From Pasteurellaceae bacterium Macca (GTDB taxonomy: Bacteria > Pseudomonadota > Gammaproteobacteria > Enterobacterales > Pasteurellaceae): a stretch of 64,000 bases of DNA. Shown here in pieces: positions 27,867 to 37,700 of this stretch. Each line of letters begins with the position of its first letter. Within the stretch, counting starts at the first letter, position 1. A model generated the notes under the pieces. It was given only the letters and a program-made list of their open reading frames with translations. It ran no database searches and was not told where the DNA came from. Location of the stretch: positions 806,001-870,000 of the forward strand of contig LVZB01000001.1 of NCBI GenBank assembly GCA_023101485.1, given 5' to 3'. Both the position numbers and the translations under genes were made by a program.

Positions 27867-28976
27867 TCAAGGAGAATGGTTATCCGCATTTTCATTTATC
27901 CAAGTTTGAAAATACGGGTCGTTGATTTTAAGAGAATTATCAGCATTTCGAGTAATTAAGTCCGCTCGCTCTAATTTTCGTATTTTACCTTGTATGCTAC
28001 TTGGTGTTAGGTTTTCAACCCCTAGCGTATTCGCTAAGTGTTTGCGGGTTTGAGCGCTATAAATAGAGATATTCCCTTGCTGTGCAATAATAATTAAGAG
28101 TTGGCGCTCTAACTCGCTAATCTGTTGCCATTTCGTGCTACTTTCGGCTTGCTCACCAATTTGTGCCAATCTAATTTGCGCCGCTTGTTCAAGTGTCAAG
28201 GCGGGGTTAATAATCATATCTTGCGTGATCGCACGTAAATAAAGCGGTGTGTAATTTAATCGCTGAAATAACGTAAAAAATGCCTGTTTGTCGATCTCAT
28301 TGCCCGTTCTTTGTTGGTAAATATTCGCTAAAAAATCGCTAAATTCTTGCCCTAAATTGGGAAAATCAATCGCATGCGCAAAATGGAAAAAGGGGGCTTT
28401 GTTATCATTAAACATTGCGCGCAATCCATTCGTACTTGAGCCCGTAAAAATCACTTTTACTTTACGTTGGTTAATGTCTAATCCTGTCCGTAATGACCGA
28501 ATAAAGCTATCCGTTTCTTTTACCCTTGCCAATTCTTGGATTTCATCTAATAACAGTAATACGGGCTTTTTACTTAAACGTGCGATCTCGTTGATTAAAT
28601 GGCTTGGGTTAACTATGTTTTGTTTTTTATCACCATTCAATTCAACGCCAAAGCCCATGATCTCAACAGAAGCTACTTTGTCTAATAGGCTTAATGCTTT
28701 CTTTTCACTTTGAATAGCGCCAATAAAAGAGATTAAGGCTTGGCAAAAAGACGTTTTCAAATCACCGTCATAGCTATCCATAAAGCTAAAATAAAATACA
28801 TTAAACCCCTCTGCGTTGGCTTGGGGGGTAATATCATTTAGCAAAAATTGTGTTTTCCCCATTCGTCTAGGGGCAAAAAGCGTTAAAGCGTGAGATATAC
28901 CGCTTGCCAAGTTAGTTAATAGCGCATTTGCTAACAGTTTACGGTCAAAATAAAGAGGGTCAATTATCTTGTTCAT
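27867..28976 (-). CDS. AAA ATPase (ATPase_2/archaeal-type) with C-terminal winged helix
   Basis: 369-aa STAND-like ATPase. Walker A is FAPRRMGKTQFLL (about residues 33-45), Walker B is PVLLLLDEIQEL (about 137-148), and sensor 1 is KVIFTGSSTNGL (about 174-185). A helical segment follows, then a winged-helix region near residues 290-350 (LTPSSIQGKIRKLERADLIT) and a DPYFQTWI end. Proteins of this PF01637-like family are frequent cargo of mobile elements; a few act in defence, but most have no known role. It lies between the integrase and the rest of the island. Confidence 0.82.
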   Translation of the reverse strand: MNKIIDPLYFDRKLLANALLTNLASGISHALTLFAPRRMGKTQFLLNDITPQANAEGFNVFYFSFMDSYDGDLKTSFCQALISFIGAIQSEKKALSLLDKVASVEIMGFGVELNGDKKQNIVNPSHLINEIARLSKKPVLLLLDEIQELARVKETDSFIRSLRTGLDINQRKVKVIFTGSSTNGLRAMFNDNKAPFFHFAHAIDFPNLGQEFSDFLANIYQQRTGNEIDKQAFFTLFQRLNYTPLYLRAITQDMIINPALTLEQAAQIRLAQIGEQAESSTKWQQISELERQLLIIIAQQGNISIYSAQTRKHLANTLGVENLTPSSIQGKIRKLERADLITRNADNSLKINDPYFQTWINENADNHSP

Positions 28977-29046
28977 TGTTTGTTATACTCAATTAGTCAT
29001 TATAAGTATAATTATACACGGCATAAATAATTATAACTAATTCTTT

Positions 29047-30312
29047 TTAACACGCATTCACAATCAAAGAGTAAGGTATTAGACTTTCTAAATAATCAGC
29101 CCACTGTTGCAACATCTCTGCCCGTTGGTCTAAATATTCCGCATTGTTGTAGGTTTCTCGGATAGCGTTTCGGTCTTTATGGGATAACGCTCGCTCTATC
29201 CAATCCGCATTAAAATTACGGTCATTGAGGGCAGTGCTGAATAAATGGCGTATGCCGTGAGTAGTCAGTTTATTCTCGCCAATGGATTTAATGATGGCTT
29301 TGCGTAGCGTTTCAATGGAAATATGCCCCGCTTTGGCGGTCAGACTAGCGAAAACATAAGGGCTATTAGCGCATCGCATTAACGCATTATGCCGTTTCAT
29401 TGCATGAAAAAGGGCGATTGCTTGGCGGGAGAGCGTCACCGTGTGAATCCGCCCTTGCGGTAGGTTCTTATTGCCTTTCTGTACAGTATACCGCCAACAT
29501 TTCCCTTGCTCGTCAATATCTGCCCATTTCGCCTTGGCAATTTCACTCGGTCGGCTACCTGTGAGCAATGCAAGTAAAACGCCATAATAAGCCGTAGGGG
29601 AAAACTTGCCCGCTTGCTGTGCTTGGCAAAAGGCATTGAGAAAATCCGCCAATTCATCGGGGGTAATGGTTTTCATTCCCTGCGTGATAGGCTTGTCAAA
29701 TTCCTTATGGATTTCTCTTAACGGGTTGGAGGCAATGAACCCACGGTGTAAGGCAAAGCGCATTACGTCATTGAGTTTGCTAATTAGCTTGCGGACGGTT
29801 TCTAGTTTGCCCGCTTGTTCTAAGGGTTTTAAGCCGTTTATAGCAATTAAAGGGGTAAGTTGGTCTATCGGATATTGCCCGAAAAGAGGGAGTAAATGCC
29901 TCTCAAATAACGCCCACGCATCTTTTGCTGTACGCTCGGTGAAGTTGGCTTGTAACCGGCGAGAATCGAACCATGCCACCGCCATTTTGCCGAATGTACG
30001 TGCTAATCGCTCTGCTTGTTCATCTTGCGCTTTTAACCGCTCAATAGCTGGGTCACGCTGTTGTTCTAATAACGCCCTACATTCTCCCGCTTTTTCTCTT
30101 GCCTGTGCCAATGTAACACTAGGATAACTGCCAAGGCTCAAATTACTGCGCTTATTGGTGAACGGCTTACAATAATTGAATAGCCAAAGTTTCGCCCCAC
30201 TCGGTTTAATACGTAGCAGTAGCCCGCCACCGTCCGCAAGGCTGTATTCTTTGGCTTTCGGTTTGGCTCTTTCTATTTCGGTATGGGTTAAAGGCTTAGT
30301 AGTTCGTGCCAT
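29047..30312 (-). CDS. int: P4-type tyrosine integrase
   Basis: 421-aa site-specific recombinase. The N-terminal DUF4102 domain starts at MARTTKPLTHTEIERAKPK, with YSLADGGGLLLRIKPSGAKL. A SAM-like core-binding domain follows, and the catalytic domain shows LLTGSRPSEIAKAKW (first Arg), LTTHGIRHLFSTALN (HxxR) and an ALSHKDRNAIRETYNNAEY end carrying the nucleophile Tyr. I choose the start at 30312 by family likeness; the frame is open to 30441. It abuts the 3' end of selC, a known P4-type integration site. A GTAACACT repeat overlaps its translation start. Confidence 0.93.
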   Translation of the reverse strand: MARTTKPLTHTEIERAKPKAKEYSLADGGGLLLRIKPSGAKLWLFNYCKPFTNKRSNLSLGSYPSVTLAQAREKAGECRALLEQQRDPAIERLKAQDEQAERLARTFGKMAVAWFDSRRLQANFTERTAKDAWALFERHLLPLFGQYPIDQLTPLIAINGLKPLEQAGKLETVRKLISKLNDVMRFALHRGFIASNPLREIHKEFDKPITQGMKTITPDELADFLNAFCQAQQAGKFSPTAYYGVLLALLTGSRPSEIAKAKWADIDEQGKCWRYTVQKGNKNLPQGRIHTVTLSRQAIALFHAMKRHNALMRCANSPYVFASLTAKAGHISIETLRKAIIKSIGENKLTTHGIRHLFSTALNDRNFNADWIERALSHKDRNAIRETYNNAEYLDQRAEMLQQWADYLESLIPYSLIVNAC

Positions 30313-30472
30313 TGTAACACTGGATAACCTGCTATTCTCTGTAAAAATAAAACGCTGTAAGCGTTGCAACACAATGCTATGCGAGTTTTTAGTAACACTG
30401 GATAAATAGATTTTTTCTGTTTGGCGGGAGTAAATCAGCAAAATCCGCTTGCAGTGTTACAATCAGTGTTAC
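30113..30472. repeat. GTAACACT repeats around the integrase start (candidate arm sites)
   Basis: Three copies of GTAACACT followed by (A)GGATAA at 30113, 30314 and 30392, and two inverted copies AGTGTTAC at 30453 and 30465. They lie within and just upstream of int, between it and selC. The arrangement fits integrase or excisionase arm-type binding sites and possible int autoregulation. Confidence 0.55.
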
Positions 30473-30502
30473 TAAAAAACGTGGCTTTCAGCATACAATA
30501 GC

Positions 30503-30580
30503 GGACAATAAAAGACAATAAAAACACTGCCAAGGCTTATTTTACAAGGAGTTGCTAATCAGTAGAGGACATTAAAGGAC
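30503..30580. repeat. GGAC motifs with 10-bp spacing at the integrase end of the island
   Basis: GGACAA at 30503 and AGACAA at 30513, then GGAC at 30567 and 30577, each pair 10 bp apart. They echo the GGACAA array at the opposite end (20268-20545) and precede the tRNA-Sec 3' end at 30597. Confidence 0.4.
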
Positions 30581-30596
30581 GTGTAAAAACAACGAT

Positions 30597-30691
30597 TGGC
30601 GGAAGTGAATGGGAGTTGAACCCACCCGAGAACGCTGGCGTCCTCAACAGGATTTGAAGTCCTGCCGCCTCACCGGAGACGACTCACTTCC
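30597..30691 (-). tRNA. selC: tRNA-Sec (selenocysteine, anticodon TCA)
   Basis: 95-nt tRNA read on the minus strand, beginning GGAAGTGAGTCGTCTCCGGT at 30691 and ending with encoded CCA (30597-30599). The anticodon stem-loop CAGGACTTCAAATCCTG contains TCA. The long extra arm (about GAGGACGCCAGCGTTCTC) and 8-bp acceptor stem are typical of tRNA-Sec. It is divergent from selA and marks the right edge of the island. Confidence 0.97.
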
Positions 30692-30751
30692 GAAAAAGTA
30701 GCGCCATTTTACTGAATTGATTAAAATTGTCCAAAATTTTTTGGAAACCCT

Positions 30752-32155
30752 ATGGAAAGTCTATTTCGCGCCATCCCTTCTGTGGATAAGCTCATCAACA
30801 CCCCACAAGGTGCTAAACTCATCGCTCAATTTGGGCATCACGCCTTTGTGACACAAGCCCGATCACTCATTGAACAAACCCGGGAGCATATTAAACAGCA
30901 CCACGATCTCCCCGAGTTTATGCACGCTCAATCCGTTTTTCAGGTCATCGAACAACGCCTACAACAGGGCAAGCAGGTCGCCATGCAAGGTGTGTTTAAC
31001 CTCACCGGCACGATTTTACATACTAATTTAGGGCGAAGTATTTGGTCTGCCCAAGCGATCACCGCTGCCACCCAAGCAATGGAAAATAATATCGCCTTAG
31101 AATTTGATATTGATGCCGGCAAACGTAGCCACCGCGATCTCGCCATTTCCCAATTATTACAACAACTGACAAAAGCCGAATCTGCTTGTATTGTGAATAA
31201 TAATGCCGCTGCCGTGTTGCTGATGTTAGCCACCTTTGCGCAGGGGAAAGAAGTGGTTGTTTCTCGTGGTGAATTGGTAGAAATTGGCGGTGCTTTTCGC
31301 ATTCCCGATATTATGCGTCAAGCAGGCTGTAAATTAGTGGAAGTTGGCACAACCAACCGCACTCACCTCGCCGATTACCGCCACGCCATTACAGAAAACA
31401 CCGCTTTTTTAATGAAGGTACATACCAGCAATTACCATATTCAAGGCTTCACGGCGAGTGTGAGCGAGGAAGAGTTAGTTGCGTTGGGGCAAGAATTTAA
31501 CCTTCCTGTCATCAGCGATTTAGGCAGTGGTGCATTGGTGGATATGGCAGGAATGAATCTACCGAATGAACCCTTAGTGCAAGAAAAAATCACCGCCGGC
31601 GTAAGCCTCGTTTCTTTCTCTGGCGATAAACTATTAGGTGGCCCACAAGCGGGCATTATTGTCGGGAAACGTGATCTTATCGCCCAGCTCCAACAACATC
31701 CTCTTAAACGCGCATTACGCTGTGATAAAGTGATTTTATCCGCCCTTGAAGCGACCCTCCGGCACTACCTTTTCCCCGATAAATTAACTACGGAGCTCCC
31801 GACATTACATTTACTCACTCAACCCCTTGAAGTCTTGCAAGAGAAAGCAGAACGGTTAAAAAACGTGTTAAGCAAGCGGTCGAATTCTCGCTACATTTTG
31901 CACATTGAGCCAAGCCTTGCTCAAATTGGCAGTGGTGCTTTGCCTGGTGAACGCATTGAATCCGTTGCCGTAACCATTTCAGCAGAAAAACAGCGAGATT
32001 TACTCGAATTAGAACAGCAATTTAAAGCCTTTCCGCAACCCATTATTGGGCGTTTTCATCAGCAAAAACTGTGGCTCGATCTCCGTTCCGTCAGCCAATT
32101 TGAACGCTTGATTGAGATGTTGGAAAACCACCAAATTATCGGAGAAAGAAAATGA
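30752..32155 (+). CDS. selA: L-seryl-tRNA(Sec) selenium transferase
   Basis: PLP enzyme that converts Ser-tRNA-Sec to selenocysteinyl-tRNA-Sec with selenophosphate. The 467-aa protein is complete. [28 protein letters not shown] and [18 protein letters not shown] match the E. coli enzyme closely, and the PLP lysine is in [14 protein letters not shown] near residue 294. An internal uptake signal is tolerated in the coding sequence at about 31873. The stop overlaps the selB start (ATGA), so the pair is coupled. Confidence 0.96.
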   Translation: MESLFRAIPSVDKLINTPQGAKLIAQFGHHAFVTQARSLIEQTREHIKQHHDLPEFMHAQSVFQVIEQRLQQGKQVAMQGVFNLTGTILHTNLGRSIWSAQAITAATQAMENNIALEFDIDAGKRSHRDLAISQLLQQLTKAESACIVNNNAAAVLLMLATFAQGKEVVVSRGELVEIGGAFRIPDIMRQAGCKLVEVGTTNRTHLADYRHAITENTAFLMKVHTSNYHIQGFTASVSEEELVALGQEFNLPVISDLGSGALVDMAGMNLPNEPLVQEKITAGVSLVSFSGDKLLGGPQAGIIVGKRDLIAQLQQHPLKRALRCDKVILSALEATLRHYLFPDKLTTELPTLHLLTQPLEVLQEKAERLKNVLSKRSNSRYILHIEPSLAQIGSGALPGERIESVAVTISAEKQRDLLELEQQFKAFPQPIIGRFHQQKLWLDLRSVSQFERLIEMLENHQIIGERK

Positions 32156-33998
32156 TCATCTGCACGGCAGGGCATGTCGATCACGGCAAAACAGCATTAT
32201 TGGAAGCTTTAACCGGCACACACACTGCCCATTTACCGGAAGAGAAAAAGCGGGGGCTCACCATTGAATTGGGTTACGCCTATTTACCTTGGAAGGATAA
32301 CGTCCTCGGTTTTATTGATGTGCCAGGGCATCAACGCTTTTTGGCGAATATGCTTGCAGGGCTAGGGGGAATTGACTACGCCCTTTTGGTGATTTCCGCT
32401 GAAGAGGGAATAAAACCGCAAACCGTGGAGCATCTAGGGATTCTACGCCTGCTCCATTTTACGGAAATTATGGTGGTGATCAGCAAGGCGGATCGCTGTA
32501 CAGAAACACAAATCGACCAGCTCATTCAAGATATTCAGCAACAATTCCCCTTTTTGGCTACCTCGCCTTTTTTCATCACATCTGCCAAGACAGGGCAAGG
32601 CATTGATCGCCTGAAAACGCACTTGATCAAATTGCAACAAAAAAACGACCGCTTGCACCAGCCCTTCCGCTATGCGATTGACCGCCTTTTTCATCTCAAA
32701 GGCTCGGGCTTAGTCGTCACCGGCACGGCGATTAGTGGCAAGGTCGCCCTTGGCGATGAACTCTTTTTATCCACAGGGCAGAAAGTGCGGGTAAAAAGTA
32801 TTCACGCTCAAAATCGTGAAGCCACACAAGGGCAAGGCGGGCAACGTTTAGCGTTAAATCTCGGTGGGGTAGAAAAAAGCAACCTTACCCGTGGCGATTG
32901 GCTCACTACCCTCGCCCCTGACTTTGCCTGTGATCGCCTTTGCGTACAGTTAGAAGCAAGCCATCCGCTTAAAGAGAACCAAGTGGTGCATCTCTATCAC
33001 TATGTCCGCCATATTACTGGCAAAGTGAATTTGCTTGATTGCAAAAGCCTTGCTCCTCAACAGCAAGCCTTGGCGGAGCTGATTTTAGATGAACCTCTCC
33101 ACATCGCCGTGGGAGATAAGCTGATTCTGCGTAGTGGCGATGACAGCCATACCCTCGGGGGGCGGAAGTGTTGGAAATCAACAGCCCGAAACGGCATAAA
33201 CGTAGCGACAAGCGGTTAAATTTACTCAACAATTTGCACCGTGCAAAAAATTGGGCAGAACGCACCGCTTGTTATATTGAAGATCAACCTCGCCAACTGC
33301 CACAACTGATGTGGGCGGAACAACGCTTCGTCACTGAAATTGCAGGGCTTCACTTCCCCCAACAGAGTAGTTGGCTCTTCTCTCAAGCGTTCAAAACGCA
33401 ATTACAACAGCAACTGCTCAACGCCTTGGCGGAATACCACGCCCAACATAACGACCAAGTGGGCGTGACCAAAGCTCGACTGCACCGTATCGCTGCCTTG
33501 CAACAGCCCGATAAGCTCGTCTTTGCCATCATTGATGAATTGGTCGAAGCAGGCGAAATCGCCCAGCAAGGCGGTTGGCTTCATTTGCCCGCACATCGCA
33601 TCGCCTTTTCCAAGGAAGAACAAGCCCTTTGGGCGGAGATTCAGCCCCTTTTTGCGCAAACTCACCAAGCGTTATGGGTAAGAGATATTGCTAACATCGT
33701 GCAACAAGAGGAAACGGCCATGCGGAATCTGCTCTATAAAGCGGGGAAATTGGGCTACTTAGTGCCGATTGTGAAAGACCGCTTTTTACTTTATGAACAG
33801 ATTGTTGCCTTTGCCCGTTTGATTCAAAACTTTATTGAAGAACACGGGGAAATTTCTGTCAATCAACTGCGTGATGAGATCCAATACGGGCGAAAACTCA
33901 CGGTACAACTGATCGAATACTTCAACCGTTGTGGTTTTTTACGCCGTAAAGGGAATGTGCATTTATTGCGGGATGGGGAGATGTTTCGTAAGGAATAA
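32152..33998 (+). pseudogene. selB: Selenocysteine-specific elongation factor SelB, split by a frameshift
   Basis: SelB delivers Sec-tRNA to UGA codons followed by a SECIS hairpin. The N-terminal part (to 33219) has the GTPase motifs GHVDHGKTALLEAL, DVPGHQRF and SKAD, with domains 2 and 3. The C-terminal winged-helix domains continue from 33168 (LEINSPKRHKRSDKRLN) to 33998, one frame off. The break lies at 33157-33168, in CTCGGGGGGCGGAAGTG. One added base, a seventh G or a third A, restores a single frame of 615 aa, against 614 in E. coli. If genuine, the GTPase part is cut off from the SECIS-binding part. A sequencing error in the G run is possible. Confidence 0.9.
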
Positions 33999-34003
33999 CC
34001 GTT

Positions 34004-34038
34004 AAAAAAGAAAAGCACCATAGGTGCTTTTCTTTTTT
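34004..34038. terminator. Bidirectional terminator between selB and the Bor-like genes
   Basis: 16-bp stem AAAAAAGAAAAGCACC / GGTGCTTTTCTTTTTT (34004-34019, 34023-34038) with a 3-base loop. It serves both convergent units. Confidence 0.92.
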
Positions 34039-34049
34039 ATTCGAGGGTA

Positions 34050-34343
34050 TTAACCACAATATACTTTTGAGGTACGTGGCGAATAAATACCAATCGTTAC
34101 TAATGTTAATAGAATATTTGGTGCACTTAAGAAACTTTCCACTTTGGCAATCTTATCCGCGCCACCACAGATTTCTACTGCATTGATAGTTTTTTCCTGC
34201 CCAATACCAAAGACAAAGAAATTCTCTGAATTTTCATATGTCGGCAATGTTTTTGTAGTAGGTTTTAAAGTTGCTGTTTGAGTCGCGCAACCTGAAATAG
34301 CTAAGGTTAATCCTAACAGCATTGTTGTTATTACTTTTTTCAT
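34050..34343 (-). CDS. Bor-like lipoprotein
   Basis: 97-aa lipoprotein with signal MKKVITTMLLGLTLAISGC (lipobox ISGC, acylated Cys19). The mature part has the Bor pattern: FFVFGIGQEKTINAVEICGG, then a loop and IYSPRTSKVYC at the end. Bor of phage lambda is an outer-membrane lipoprotein linked to serum resistance. Second of two tandem paralogues, 9 bases after the first. Confidence 0.82.
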   Translation of the reverse strand: MKKVITTMLLGLTLAISGCATQTATLKPTTKTLPTYENSENFFVFGIGQEKTINAVEICGGADKIAKVESFLSAPNILLTLVTIGIYSPRTSKVYCG

Positions 34344-34352
34344 TTTAACTCC

Positions 34353-34643
34353 CTACTTACAATAAACTTTGATATCACGTGGTGTATAAATGCCTTGAGA
34401 TAACGTTCCCAAAAAGCCATTTAGAAAAGACATTTTTGTCTGTACTTTTGTCACATTCTCACTTCCTTTACATACTTCTGAGGCATTCACTTCTTTTTGT
34501 TGAGCAATCCCCTGAACAAAGAAAGTTTGCATATCTTCATAGGTTGGTTCAACTTTACCAACCTGCTGAGAAACAATATAGGTCTGCGTTGAACACCCAG
34601 CCATTAAAAAACCTGCAACAGCAAGTAGCATCAATTTTTTCAT
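34353..34643 (-). CDS. Bor-like lipoprotein, upstream paralogue
   Basis: 96-aa lipoprotein, signal MKKLMLLAVAGFLMAGC with Cys17 lipobox. The core FFVQGIAQQKEVNASEVCKG and end GIYTPRDIKVYC repeat the Bor pattern and pair with the downstream gene, so this is a tandem duplication that has since diverged. Two conserved cysteines remain in each mature protein, probably a disulfide. An AT-rich promoter region (34644-34688) follows the rpoC terminator. Confidence 0.82.
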   Translation of the reverse strand: MKKLMLLAVAGFLMAGCSTQTYIVSQQVGKVEPTYEDMQTFFVQGIAQQKEVNASEVCKGSENVTKVQTKMSFLNGFLGTLSQGIYTPRDIKVYCK

Positions 34644-34688
34644 TTTAATCCTCTACGATTAATATTAGAACTTTACTTTTATTGAATA

Positions 34689-34720
34689 AGAATAACCTTT
34701 GAAAGTTCAAAGGTTATTCT
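34689..34720 (-). terminator. Terminator of rpoBC
   Basis: Perfect 15-bp stem AGAATAACCTTTGAA / TTCAAAGGTTATTCT (34689-34703, 34706-34720), 17 bases past the rpoC stop. Confidence 0.88.
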
Positions 34721-34737
34721 AGTATCAAAGACTGAAA

Positions 34738-37700
34738 TTACTCTTCGTCTGCCTCAAAACCCGCGTTTAATAACGCAGCAAGGCTTTGGGTTGCTTCATC
34801 GGCAATGAAACTTTGCGTTTCTGCTTCAATCTCTTCCGCCGTAGCGAAAGAAGAAGCCGTTGGCGCTGGAATATCTAAATTCACTACTTCTTCAACATTA
34901 CCGCGTTTTTTCGCACGGTTTTGGTGATAAGCAAAGCCAGTACCCGCTGGAATTAAGCGACCAACGATTACGTTCTCTTTCAAGCCACGCAATTCATCAC
35001 GTTTGCCCGCAACCGCCGCTTCTGTTAGCACACGGGTTGTTTCTTGGAACGATGCCGCAGAGATGAAGGATTCCGTTGCAAGGGACGCTTTGGTAATACC
35101 GAGTAATTCACGCTCAAATTCCACAAGTGGTTTGCCCTCTTCGGCACGTTTGCGGTTAGCAATTTTCACGCGAGAAACTTCCACTTGCTCCCCTTCGAGG
35201 AACTCGCTGTCATAAGCATTGGTAATGACCGCTTTACGCAACATTTGACGAACAATCACTTCGATGTGCTTGTCGTTAATTTTTACACCCTGTAAGCGAT
35301 AAACTTCTTGCACTTCGTTGACAATGTAGTCCGTCACGGCATGAACGCCCCGTAGGCGGAGAATATCATGTGGCATTTCAGGGCCATCGGAAATCACATC
35401 GCCACGTTCGACTAACTCGCCCTCAAAGACGTTGAGCTGACGCCATTTTGGAATCATTTCCTCATGGGTTTCGCCCTCAGCAGGGGTGATGAGTAAGCGA
35501 CGTTTGCCTTTGGTTTCTTTACCGAATGACACGATACCTGAAATTTCGGCAAGAATCGCTGGCTCTTTCGGCTTACGGGCTTCAAAGAGGTCGGCAACGC
35601 GTGGAAGACCACCGGTAATATCCTTGGTAGCGGTCGATTCTTGTGGAATACGCGCTAAGGCTTCACCGATAGAGATTTCCGCACCGTCATTGAGATTTAC
35701 AATCGCTTTACCCGGTAGGAAGTATTGTGCAGCAACGTCTGTGCCTGAAATTAAAATGTCGTTGCCTTGAGCATCCACTAATTTTAATGCAGGGCGGAGG
35801 TCTTTACCTGCCGTTGCACGCTCACCCACATCTTGCACGACGATAGAGGAAAGACCCGTTAATTCGTCCGTTTGACGTGTCACGGTTAAGCCATCTACGA
35901 TGTCGCTGAACTTGATGAAACCACTTACTTCCGAGATGATCGGCATCGTATGTGGATCCCAGTTCGCCACCACTTCGCCAGCATTCACTTCTGCACCGTC
36001 GCCTTTGCCTAATACCGCACCGTAAGGGACTTTATAGTTCTCTTTGGTACGACCAAACGCATCCACGACAGTTAATTCCGTATTACGGGAAGTTAAAACG
36101 AGCTTGCCTTCTTTGTTAGTTACAAATTTCGCATTGGCGAGTTTTAATGTCCCGGCATTTTTCACTTGAATGCTTGACTCTTTCGCCGCCGCAGATGCCG
36201 CACCACCGATATGGAACGTACGCATCGTTAACTGTGTACCCGGCTCACCGATTGACTGTGCCGCGATAACACCGACGGCTTCACCTTGGTTGATTAAGTG
36301 GCCACGCGCAAGGTCACGTCCGTAACATTTCGCACACACACCGAAGTCTGTGTTACAGGTTACAACAGAACGTACTTTAATCACGTCCACCGATTCTGCA
36401 TCAATCACATCACACCATTTCTCATCAATCAGGGTGTTACGCGGGATTAACACTTCTTCTGTACCCGGTTTTAACACATCTTCTGCCACCACACGACCTA
36501 ACACACGATCACGCAAGGCTTCTTTTACATCGCCACCTTCAATAAGTGGAGTCATGACGATACCTTCGTGCGTGCCACAGTCATCTTCAATGATCACTAA
36601 ATCTTGGGCAACATCTACTAAACGACGGGTTAAGTAACCGGAGTTCGCGGTTTTTAATGCGGTATCCGCCAAACCTTTACGCGCACCGTGGGTGGAGATA
36701 AAGTATTGGAGAACGTTTAAGCCTTCGCGGAAGTTCGCCGTAATTGGGGTTTCAATGATCGAGCCATCTGGACGCGCCATCAAACCACGCATACCCGCTA
36801 GCTGACGAATCTGTGCCGCAGAACCACGCGCACCGGAGTCTGCCATCATAAAGATACTGTTGAAAGAAGATTGCTTCTCTAACTGACCTTCACGGTTTAA
36901 TACTTCTTCCGTGGAAAGGTTTTCCATCATCGCTTTGGCAACACGCTCATTCGCCGCGGCCCAAATATCGATCACTTTGTTATAACGCTCACCGGCGGTC
37001 ACTAAACCGGAGTTGAACTGTTCTTGGATTTCTGCCACTTCTTCTTCCGCAGCGGAGATGATTTCGTATTTCTGATCAGGAATAACCATATCATCAATAC
37101 CCACCGAAGAACCTGAACGTGCGGCATAAGCAAAACCGGTGTACATAATTTGGTCAGCAAAGATCACTGACTCTTTTAAACCTAAACGGCGATAGCTTTC
37201 ATTGATCAGTTTTGAAATCGCTTTCTTACCTAAGGTTTGGTTGAATAAGCTAAATGGCATTCCTTTTGGTGCGATCATCCAAAGGATGGCACGACCAATA
37301 GTGGTATCCACAAGGGACGTTTGCTCAACAAACTTGCCTGCTTCATCTTTAGTAAATTCGGTAATACGCACTTTCACACGAGCGTGTAATTCGGCTTGAC
37401 CGGTACGGTAAGCTTTTTCCGCTTCGCGTGGGTCAAGGAAGTACATCCCTTCGCCTTTACCATTGACTTTATCGCGAGTCATATAGTAAAGCCCTAATAC
37501 CACGTCTTGTGATGGAACAATAATCGGATCGCCGTTCGCCGGTGAAAGCACGTTATTGGTGGACATCATCAAGGCACGGGCTTCTAACTGTGCTTCGAGG
37601 GTTAATGGAACGTGAACCGCCATTTGGTCACCATCGAAGTCCGCGTTGAACGCCGCACACACGAGTGGGTGTAACTGAATCGCTTTACCTTCAATCAATA

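Larger units (their letters stand above)
20229..30596. mobile_element. P4-like satellite/genomic island adjoining selC (tRNA-Sec)
   Basis: From the tRNA-Sec 3' end leftward come a tyrosine integrase, AAA ATPase, unknown protein, AlpA, a frameshifted small gene, unknown protein, Rha, Ash/Icd-like, two small proteins, a DUF927 helicase, and a RelE/HTH toxin-antitoxin pair. All are on the minus strand with tight or overlapping spacing. No capsid, tail or terminase genes are present, as expected for a satellite or defective element. The left boundary is uncertain: I find no second copy of the selC 3' end, and an IS abuts this end. Several uptake signals inside (for example about 24323, 24781 and 25668) suggest long residence in the family. 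Confidence 0.8.

Noticed and set aside
33150-33175. Programmed -1 frameshift in selB
   Set aside because: The G run is preceded by C, so no X_XXY_YYZ heptamer fits the zero frame well, and no SelB is known to use frameshifting. Mutation or sequencing error is simpler.
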